Source: RUG11247 sp045649485 | Lineage (GTDB): Bacteria; Bacillota; Clostridia; Christensenellales; Aristaeellaceae | Reading direction: 5' to 3' | NCBI GenBank assembly: GCA_045649485.1 | Contig: JAZRPZ010000077.1 | Location: 1-11,720, forward strand | Length of the DNA: 11,720 nucleotides | Shown: piece by piece, positions 6,648 through 11,720 of the stretch | How the letters are laid out: each line of letters opens with the position of its first letter | Numbering within the stretch: the stretch's first letter is position 1 | Position numbers and translations under genes: made by a program | The notes under the pieces: generated by a model | Databases searched by the model: none | The model's input: only the letters and a program-made list of their open reading frames with translations | What the model was told of the DNA's origin: nothing

Positions 6648-7856
6648 TCACAATTCTTTCTCGTGCAGCTTTACGCCTGCGGTCCTGAGTCTTTCCTGCA
6701 GAGCCGAAATATCAATGGCCGTAAAATCATCCGTCATGGCGGCGGCAGTGCCTGCAGCTTCGCCGGATACGGCACATACGGGAATTACTCTGGTTATATC
6801 CCACATTGCATCTGTACCGGAAATACATCTTCCGGCTGCAATAAGGTTCTTCACCTTGCTGCCGTGCAGGGTACCGAACGGCATTTCATATACGGGACCT
6901 GACTTGCGCCAGTCGGAGAACATACCTACGCTGTCCGCGTATTCCCGGTGCATCTCATTTTCATCCTGCGTATACACGCCCGCAATGCGGCGGGTCATGC
7001 GCACCTGCGGTATCCCCGCTATGGTTGCGGGTGCGTATGCGGCACTGTCATAATCACCGTTTGCGAAGAAATTATCAAGGGTCATTGCGTGGGAGTCTAT
7101 CACCTGCTGCGAAAGCTCATCCGCCTGCAGACCGCTGTATCTGCGTACCTTGCTGCTCTCTTCAAGCTGCTGCTTTGTCTTATGGCTGTCCGGAATGTCG
7201 GAAGCGCCGACTGTCTTCAGTTTATACTTGCCTTCGCTGAATATGTAATACCAGCCCGCCAACACATTGCCCTGCCCGAAAAGCCCTGTATCCTCTCCGG
7301 CAACAGCGCATACATCTGCGTCACCGGTAGCATCAACAACAGCTTTCACTTTGACGGCGCTGCGTCCGGATTTATTCTCAATAACCACATAGGTAATCCT
7401 GTTTTCTTCCGATATAACCTGACAGGCAAGCGTTCCGTAGAGTATATCCACGCCGCTCTTTATCAGCATCTGCTCCAGCTCTATGGCATAAATATGCGGA
7501 TTATAGCATGCCATAAATCTCTTGTTCCGCTTTTCATCAGCCTCTCCGCCTGCTATCCAGGGAGTCAGAGCGCTGTTTTCGGTACCGTGTTTCACGGAAA
7601 GTCTGAGCAGTTCTTCTGCTATGCCAAAGCTGACCTGTCTGCCCATTCCGTCGCATATGGGCAGATATATACTTATGAGTCCCAACGTAGCAAGTCCGCC
7701 CAGCGCATATTCACGCTCCAGCAGAAGCACCTTCGCACCGTTGCGGGCGGCAGCCAGCGCAGCCGCAGCACCTGCTATGCCTCCGCCGCATACAAGTACA
7801 TCGCATTCGCGGCACACAGGCAGTTCCCGGGCAGTTTCTTTTACGTATTCGCTCAT
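6648..7856 (-). CDS. FAD-dependent oxidoreductase (PF12831-type)
   Basis: 402 residues from the chosen start. The N-terminal Rossmann dinucleotide fold shows GGGIAG at 24-29 and the ribose-binding Glu E48, followed by GGLAT at 53-57 near the flavin. DATGDADV is at 175-182. The C-terminal flavin segment NLIAAGRCISGT...RVIP runs over 337-359, with GEAAGTAAA at 365-373. This is the FAD_oxidored family, common next to sugar- or polyol-degrading genes; the substrate is unknown. The frame stays open to a TTG at 7916, but that upstream part contains the -35 and -10 boxes, so ATG at 7856 (weak GGGG 5 nt upstream) is taken as the start. First gene of an operon with the URO-D family gene, 15 bp downstream. 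Confidence 0.9.
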   Translation of the reverse strand: MSEYVKETARELPVCRECDVLVCGGGIAGAAAALAAARNGAKVLLLEREYALGGLATLGLISIYLPICDGMGRQVSFGIAEELLRLSVKHGTENSALTPWIAGGEADEKRNKRFMACYNPHIYAIELEQMLIKSGVDILYGTLACQVISEENRITYVVIENKSGRSAVKVKAVVDATGDADVCAVAGEDTGLFGQGNVLAGWYYIFSEGKYKLKTVGASDIPDSHKTKQQLEESSKVRRYSGLQADELSQQVIDSHAMTLDNFFANGDYDSAAYAPATIAGIPQVRMTRRIAGVYTQDENEMHREYADSVGMFSDWRKSGPVYEMPFGTLHGSKVKNLIAAGRCISGTDAMWDITRVIPVCAVSGEAAGTAAAMTDDFTAIDISALQERLRTAGVKLHEKEL

Positions 7857-7886
7857 ATTATCCCCGCCTGTCTGTTGTTTTTCGAA

Positions 7887-7916
7887 ATTATACCATTGAC
7901 CAAGTGTCAATGTCAA
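7887..7916 (-). promoter_or_regulatory. Promoter of the FAD oxidoreductase/URO-D operon with inverted-repeat operator candidate
   Basis: On the minus strand, a perfect TTGACA (7916-7911), an 18-bp spacer and a perfect TATAAT (7892-7887), 31 bp before the ATG. The spacer and the edge of the -35 carry CATTGAC-5 nt-GTCAATG (7894-7912), a perfect 7-bp inverted repeat. That is well placed for a repressor dimer. Confidence 0.8.
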
Positions 7917-7925
7917 TCGGCAGAG

Positions 7926-7958
7926 AAAAACGCCTCCCTGACCATCTGCAAGGAGACG
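7926..7958 (-). terminator. Rho-independent terminator of the SH3-repeat gene
   Basis: Read on the minus strand: a 7-bp stem CGTCTCC / GGAGGCG (one G-U pair), a 14-nt loop and TTTTT. It starts 15 bp after the SH3-repeat gene stop and ends just before the -35 of the FAD operon promoter, insulating the two units. Confidence 0.75.
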
Positions 7959-7972
7959 CTGTTAGTATCATA

Positions 7973-9049
7973 TCATGGAATATACTCACTGAAAACGAGG
8001 GAACCATCCTTACCGCTTATATACAGTGCAAAATAATGCCCGATCCCACAGGCATCTTCATAGGAAAGACCATAGGTCGTCATATCTCCATAGAACACGA
8101 CGCCCACAACAAAATAATCTCCGTTTTCCATCCAGTCTATCCAGTAATGATCTTCGGATACCTTATAAGCTTCGCCTTCGTATTCAAGAGTACAGAACTG
8201 CAGATTATCCGCGCGGTCATTTATACGGAAAGCGATCCTTACCATATGTTCAGATTCTTCCAGCACATAATCGCACCATTCGGGATCGATATCGTCTACA
8301 ACATCGGCAAAATATGCAGTGACAGTGGGATTGCCCGCAGTGCGTACATAATCAAGATCTACCCAGCCTGCGCCGGACTTCAGCTTACCCCATACATTAC
8401 CGCAGTAGTCAAGCTTTTCGCCTGCAATGGAATATGTACCATCCTCACCCACAATAGCAACACACTGTCCCCCGTCATAATCGGGCACATCATATATGGG
8501 TACCCATCCGCCGAGATACACCGTGTAATCTGTCTCGTAATACTCTTCGTTCTTCTCGATAGGTGCATCGCTCAGCCTTACCCAGCCCACGCCGGATTTA
8601 AGCCTGCCCCAAAGAAAACCGTCATCACAGAGAGCCTCCAGTACAATCGTATAGACGCCGTCTTCTTCCACGTCCTGCTGATATCCGTAAAAGATTCCGG
8701 GACCTGCAAATATACTTTCATCAGCAGCCAAACGAACAGTATATGGCACTTCATTTATCTGAACGATATTCCACAAAGATGCTTCAAGCATTATCCAGCC
8801 TGCACCGGACTTGAGTCTCCCCCAGATATTTCCGTGATCGTCATATCGTTCTTCCACAATGGTGTACACACCGTCTTTGCCTACGAGCCCTACAAACTCA
8901 AATGTCTTGCCGGGACCGTCGAATATCTCGGTCTCTGCGTCCAATTCAGCTGTGTAGCCCTCGGCATATACCGGTATAATACCGCACGCAAACGCCATAC
9001 ACAAAACAAAAACCATCAGTTTCCCAACGATATTTTTCACCTTACTCAT
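7973..9049 (-). CDS. Secreted protein with three SH3b-like repeats and an unknown C-terminal domain
   Basis: 358 residues from ATG 9049. Residues 1-29 are a signal peptide (basic start, hydrophobic core, cleavage expected after VYA), so the product is exported; no lipobox, LPXTG or membrane anchor is seen. Three repeats of about 58 residues (32-90, 103-160, 175-233) each end in WG(R/K)LKSG(A/V)GW, the signature of bacterial SH3b-like modules that often bind cell wall. Residues about 242-358 are a separate domain I do not recognise, rich in Asp, Glu, Tyr and Cys. AGGAG directly abuts this ATG, so GTG at 9040 (codon 4), which gives a 9-nt spacing and keeps the signal peptide, may be the real start. 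The open frame continues upstream into the tRNA and is not coding there. Monocistronic, with a terminator at 7926-7958. Confidence 0.85.
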   Translation of the reverse strand: MSKVKNIVGKLMVFVLCMAFACGIIPVYAEGYTAELDAETEIFDGPGKTFEFVGLVGKDGVYTIVEERYDDHGNIWGRLKSGAGWIMLEASLWNIVQINEVPYTVRLAADESIFAGPGIFYGYQQDVEEDGVYTIVLEALCDDGFLWGRLKSGVGWVRLSDAPIEKNEEYYETDYTVYLGGWVPIYDVPDYDGGQCVAIVGEDGTYSIAGEKLDYCGNVWGKLKSGAGWVDLDYVRTAGNPTVTAYFADVVDDIDPEWCDYVLEESEHMVRIAFRINDRADNLQFCTLEYEGEAYKVSEDHYWIDWMENGDYFVVGVVFYGDMTTYGLSYEDACGIGHYFALYISGKDGSLVFSEYIP

Positions 9050-9193
9050 CTCCTGTATATCAAACATCCTCAGAACCGTTCCGGTACGATTCATATATTC
9101 ATTAGACATCCTGAAAAAGCTTATAGTTCCAATAATTCCCGAAACAGAAACGACAATATATTTCGAGAAATACAATAAGCAAGGTATATTGGT

Positions 9194-9226
9194 AAAAAAA
9201 ATCCTCAGTCTTGCGACTGAGGATTT
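9194..9226 (-). terminator. Rho-independent terminator behind the tRNA
   Basis: On the minus strand, a perfect 12-bp stem (9199-9210 with 9215-9226) closed by a GCAA tetraloop and followed by a run of T. It begins one base after the tRNA CCA end, so it is the native terminator of that tRNA. Confidence 0.9.
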
Positions 9227-9227
9227 A

Positions 9228-9290
9228 TGGTGGTCTGTACTGGACTCGAACCAGTGACCCCATCGATGTGAACGATGTGCTCTACCATAG
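9228..9290 (-). tRNA. tRNA-Val (anticodon CAC), 5' part missing or replaced
   Basis: Read on the minus strand, the 3' portion is a normal tRNA. The anticodon stem is 9273-9277 with 9261-9265 around loop TTCACAT (anticodon CAC at 9270-9268). A 5-nt variable region precedes the T arm 9239-9255 with loop TTCGAGT. The acceptor 3' strand is ACAGACC, then discriminator A and encoded CCA (9230-9228). The D arm retains GGTAGAGC. Further 5', the sequence does not pair: the acceptor should start GGTCTGT but reads ATGCACA at the corresponding place, and the D stem has a mismatch. As it stands it could not form an acceptor stem, so it is a pseudogene, an attachment-site remnant or an assembly junction. 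The 5' boundary is approximate. Confidence 0.75.
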
Positions 9291-9335
9291 TGGGCGTTGT
9301 GCATAACGTTCACTATGGTAAAGAACATCGCTCAC
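9268..9335. repeat. 68-bp palindrome overlapping the truncated tRNA
   Basis: Bases 9268-9298 are repeated inverted at 9305-9335 with 26 of 31 positions identical, around a 6-nt centre (GTGCAT) that is itself nearly palindromic. The left arm contains the anticodon loop, anticodon 5' strand and D arm of the tRNA. Three mismatches are true mismatches, while two become G-U pairs in a plus-strand transcript, so RNA could fold into a long hairpin. Confidence 0.85.
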
Positions 9336-9377
9336 TACCAATCGCCATGCAATCAGCGTTTGATTGATATAAATCAA

Positions 9378-9405
9378 AAACCCTCAATCCGAAGATCAAG
9401 GGTTT
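9378..9405 (-). terminator. Rho-independent terminator behind the GH-like gene
   Basis: On the minus strand, a 12-bp stem (9378-9389 with 9394-9405, including two tandem G-U pairs) closed by a C-UUCG-G tetraloop and followed by a T-rich tail. It lies 57 bp after the stop of the GH-like gene. Confidence 0.8.
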
Positions 9406-9462
9406 GCGAGAGGGAACGTCTGTATTTTTCAAGTACTACAGAAATCTCCCCTATGTCACACA

Positions 9463-11187
9463 TCAAACAGAAACTTTAAGCACAGGACTGTCTGCAAGGC
9501 CCCAATCCATAATGTCATATGCAGCTGGCTTCGGCTCGTGTACGGGTGCGCTCTTCCACATTCCCGGCCACGCACTTCCGCGGATATGGGAAGAATTGAA
9601 GTGCGGTCCGAGGAGATTCTTCATGCTGCCGCAGACACGGATTACTATGTCATTATTGCCAGCCTTCAGCAGAGCGGCAATATTCTCGGCACGCCTGCCA
9701 TCTGCATTCAACAGCACTTCGACGCCATTTATTATTGCAGAGACTGCAGTAGCATTATAATCACCAAGCTCCAGCAACGCGCTTACGGGGCTGGTTTCTA
9801 GAGTTACGGTATATTCATAGTTTACCGCATAGGGGTAGAATGGAATCTTCTGATCCTTCCATGCGCCCATATCCATCTTTTCAGGCGGTGTGATAAGCCA
9901 TTTGCTGCCGTCGGATTCCACAGAGAACTCACCGCGCAGATAGATGGGCTCCAGCTCCATCCTTACATCGAAGCGGTCTACCACTACTGTTACTGTATTT
10001 TCGCCGTCACAGATAAGGCCGGTTATATCTGCAACGCCAAAGTGCTCGTCCAGATAGTGCTCTCCGTTATTCCATTCCACATCCGTGCCGTTTACGTTGA
10101 GTCTGCACAGCATGTACTGCTCTGCAGTTACATCGATATGCTCAGGTCGGAAACCCTCCGCCACATGGAAATGATATGCCGCGGTAAAGCCGCTGTTATC
10201 GCCATATGTGGAATTGCGCGCCATGATGTTGCCATGATACTGCACCTTGTTATCCCAGGGATTCTTTTGGAATCCGCGCATGGAAAATACTGTATCAGCA
10301 GCGATATTGGCAGCAATATTTCTATAACTGCGTCCGGAAATATTCAGGTCGCAATAATTCACCGGCATTACATTAGCGCTTTCACGGCTGATGCTTTCAA
10401 GCTTAAGCTCTACAGCAGTACTGGCAGCCGTCTGCGCCGGCACGTCTTCAGCCCTTTCACCTACCACCAGTATGATCGACTGGTTGCGGACAAGGCTCAT
10501 GTCAAAGCTGACATTTCCTTCTGCAGATACATAGTCTACAGGTGCAGTCTCGCCCGTGAACAGCTTATATTCACAGATGCAGTCACCCGGCAGCGTGATG
10601 CGTCCGTTATAGGGTGTGAAGGAGTGATTCACAAAGAAGTATATCTGGCGTCCATCCTCCAGCACACGGCGCATGTGGGTCATTCCGGCAGGAATTACAG
10701 AAGAACTTACAACGCGGCGGCAGAGCAGCTGTCCGAGGCGTGCGTCCAGTTCTGCCATTTTGCACTCTTCCCACATCATAGCCAGTTTGTCATATGCAGC
10801 TTTATCAACTACGCCGTCGATATAGCAGCCGGGCTTACCTACCGCTATCACCTTTCCACCTGCGTTCATAAAACTGTGCAGCATATTATAGGTAGAGGTA
10901 AGCATATTCTTCATGTCGCCGGATATGATCACCACATCATAATTCTGCTTCACAATATTGAGCTTTTTGCCGTTTACCTTTGCATGGCGTTCCATGGTGA
11001 ATTCGTCGCCATAGTCAAAATCCCACTGGCCGTCTGCCAGAAGCTGCACCATTTCAAGGAAGTTGTGCATATCCGGATTCTTGATGGCGTCAAAGCCGCC
11101 ATCAGAATATATACTGCCCCGCTCATCCTCGTAGGGAACCAGATAGCCGGTCGTCGAAGGGTTAAGCACAAGTATACGCTGCTCCAT
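9463..11187 (-). CDS. Glycoside-hydrolase-like protein, probably 5'-truncated (GH106-like C-terminal half)
   Basis: 574 residues. Residues about 80-120 (YDVVIISGDMKN...AGGKVIAVGKPG) look like the glutamine-amidotransferase-like domain found after the catalytic barrel in several large glycosidases. Then comes a beta-rich segment GRQIYFFVNHS (179-189). Two galactose-binding-like regions follow, one near 355-405 (CRLNVNGTDVEW...DITGLICDGENTVTVVVD) and one near 455-525. The order resembles the C-terminal half of GH106-type alpha-L-rhamnosidase-like proteins of about 1000 residues; the family is a tentative match. No catalytic barrel or signal peptide is present. The ATG at 11187 has no Shine-Dalgarno; the preceding bases are nearly pure A and T, and the frame stays open to a TAA in the end of the neighbouring gene. 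The N-terminal half was probably lost at a junction near 11188. Confidence 0.7.
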   Translation of the reverse strand: MEQRILVLNPSTTGYLVPYEDERGSIYSDGGFDAIKNPDMHNFLEMVQLLADGQWDFDYGDEFTMERHAKVNGKKLNIVKQNYDVVIISGDMKNMLTSTYNMLHSFMNAGGKVIAVGKPGCYIDGVVDKAAYDKLAMMWEECKMAELDARLGQLLCRRVVSSSVIPAGMTHMRRVLEDGRQIYFFVNHSFTPYNGRITLPGDCICEYKLFTGETAPVDYVSAEGNVSFDMSLVRNQSIILVVGERAEDVPAQTAASTAVELKLESISRESANVMPVNYCDLNISGRSYRNIAANIAADTVFSMRGFQKNPWDNKVQYHGNIMARNSTYGDNSGFTAAYHFHVAEGFRPEHIDVTAEQYMLCRLNVNGTDVEWNNGEHYLDEHFGVADITGLICDGENTVTVVVDRFDVRMELEPIYLRGEFSVESDGSKWLITPPEKMDMGAWKDQKIPFYPYAVNYEYTVTLETSPVSALLELGDYNATAVSAIINGVEVLLNADGRRAENIAALLKAGNNDIVIRVCGSMKNLLGPHFNSSHIRGSAWPGMWKSAPVHEPKPAAYDIMDWGLADSPVLKVSV

Positions 11188-11205
11188 ACTTTTTTATATT
11201 TAAAA

Positions 11206-11720
11206 TTACTTCTTTACAGCACGAACCGACAAGCCACTGTAGCGGAAGTTGTAGTACATGCTCACATTGTCTGAACTGAAGTACAAGCTCCAAGCGTACT
11301 TAGAATTGCTCTCATTAAGAGAACTGCTCCACACGAGACCGAAAGAACCAACATTGTTAACTGAACCACTGTTACAGAAGCTAGCAGCAGGAACAAAAAT
11401 TGAATTACCATTTGTTGATTTAAATCTTCTACCTTTTACACCATTCAATGTTTCCCATGTTGATGTGGTATTTGCAATCAATTCTTCTAAATCAGTTTTT
11501 GTTGGCATTCTACATGTATTATCACTTTGATATGCAGCATCATCAACTTGTTCTAATGTATCTAAAGTATCAACAGTACCATAAGAACTATTATTGTTAT
11601 ACTTAGTTAATGTACTACTTGAACCACCACACAATTCGTAATCTGACCAATTAAAATTTTTAATTTTATTTTCAACATCATTAGCAGTATATCCTTGTGT
11701 CTCACCCCAAGCAAAATATA
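11206..11720 (-). CDS. FISUMP/C-type-lectin-fold protein, partial (5' end beyond right edge)
   Basis: Open from the right edge (codons from 11718) to TAA at 11206; 170 residues visible. YFAWGE, then CRMPTKTDLEELI, NGNSIFVPAASF, WSSSLNESN and a C-terminal GLSVRAVKK are the ordered landmarks of the major-paralogous (FISUMP, DUF1566-like) proteins, common in gut bacteria and their phages, which end in a C-type-lectin-like ligand-binding fold. The last residues (NVSMYYNFRYSG) are a tract of NNC/NNT codons in the position that is hypervariable in diversity-generating-retroelement targets. The codons before about 11390 are strongly AT-rich, while those after it match the rest of the window. It lies 18 bp upstream of the GH-like fragment on the same strand. 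No reverse transcriptase is in view. Confidence 0.78.
   Translation of the reverse strand, partial: YFAWGETQGYTANDVENKIKNFNWSDYELCGGSSSTLTKYNNNSSYGTVDTLDTLEQVDDAAYQSDNTCRMPTKTDLEELIANTTSTWETLNGVKGRRFKSTNGNSIFVPAASFCNSGSVNNVGSFGLVWSSSLNESNSKYAWSLYFSSDNVSMYYNFRYSGLSVRAVKK

Larger units (their letters stand above)
9050..9462. other. Gene-free stretch between the SH3-repeat gene and the GH-like gene
   Basis: From the SH3 gene outward it holds about 140 bp of AT-rich leader in which I see no convincing promoter, then the tRNA terminator, a truncated tRNA-Val, a 68-bp palindrome and the terminator of the GH-like gene. Bases 9336-9377 and 9406-9462 show nothing I can identify. Confidence 0.6.

Noticed and set aside
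7857..7916. 20-residue N-terminal extension of the FAD oxidoreductase from TTG
   Set aside because: The TTG is the -35 hexamer itself and the extension contains the -10 box; transcription would start downstream of it.
6948..8036. 362-residue plus-strand open frame
   Set aside because: Antisense to the FAD oxidoreductase; it crosses that gene's promoter and a terminator.
9050..9328. N-terminal extension of the SH3-repeat protein
   Set aside because: It translates tRNA and terminator sequence, and a proper signal peptide begins at 9049.
9311..9350. Second tRNA on the plus strand
   Set aside because: The sequence resembles the tRNA-Val D arm and anticodon 5' side, but no anticodon stem, T arm or acceptor can be folded; it is just the inverted copy.
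10042..11274. 410-residue plus-strand open frame
   Set aside because: Low-complexity His/Ile/Tyr-rich translation antisense to the GH-like gene; not coding.
1..11720. CRISPR array
   Set aside because: No regularly spaced direct repeats were seen by eye anywhere in the window.

Overview
The window looks like a chromosomal contig from an uncultured gut-type Firmicute, probably class Clostridia. The signs are moderate G+C (about 48% in the lines I counted), strong AGGAGG-type ribosome binding sites, textbook TTGACA/TATAAT promoters, short bidirectional terminators, a CCA-encoding tRNA and a secreted SH3-repeat protein. The taxon is an inference; there is no rRNA or marker gene here.

Left part (1-5002). 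A uroporphyrinogen-decarboxylase (URO-D/MtaA) family gene runs off the left edge. It diverges from a small glycerophosphodiester phosphodiesterase (GDPD), with back-to-back consensus promoters between them. A bidirectional terminator separates the GDPD from a convergent three-gene minus-strand operon. In order of transcription, the operon encodes a carbon-nitrogen hydrolase (nitrilase family) fused to a second GDPD, an unrecognised 193-residue protein coupled by a TAATG overlap, and a MalY/PatB-type PLP C-S lyase.

Middle part (5003-9049). A GNAT acetyltransferase is divergent from the operon. It is convergent, across a shared terminator, with a two-gene operon of an FAD-dependent oxidoreductase and a second URO-D family protein. 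The FAD gene has a promoter with a 7-bp inverted repeat in its spacer, which also shows that its real start is internal to the longest open frame. Upstream lies a secreted protein with three SH3b-like repeats and an unrecognised C-terminal domain.

Right part (9050-11720) looks rearranged. There is a tRNA-Val(CAC) whose 3' part and terminator are intact, but whose acceptor 5' strand is replaced by a 68-bp palindrome. Next comes a glycoside-hydrolase-like protein that appears to lack its N-terminal catalytic part and has no ribosome binding site. Just upstream is the end of an AT-rich FISUMP/C-type-lectin-like gene whose last ~190 bp differ in composition from the rest and resemble a diversity-generating-retroelement (DGR) variable region. 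No reverse transcriptase, integrase or transposase is visible in the window.

The left and middle genes suggest small-molecule scavenging: two phosphodiesterases, an amide hydrolase, a C-S lyase, an FAD oxidoreductase and URO-D-type enzymes. No substrate can be assigned from sequence alone. The most unusual items are the nitrilase-GDPD fusion and its operon, the tRNA palindrome, and the putative DGR-type target next to a truncated gene.
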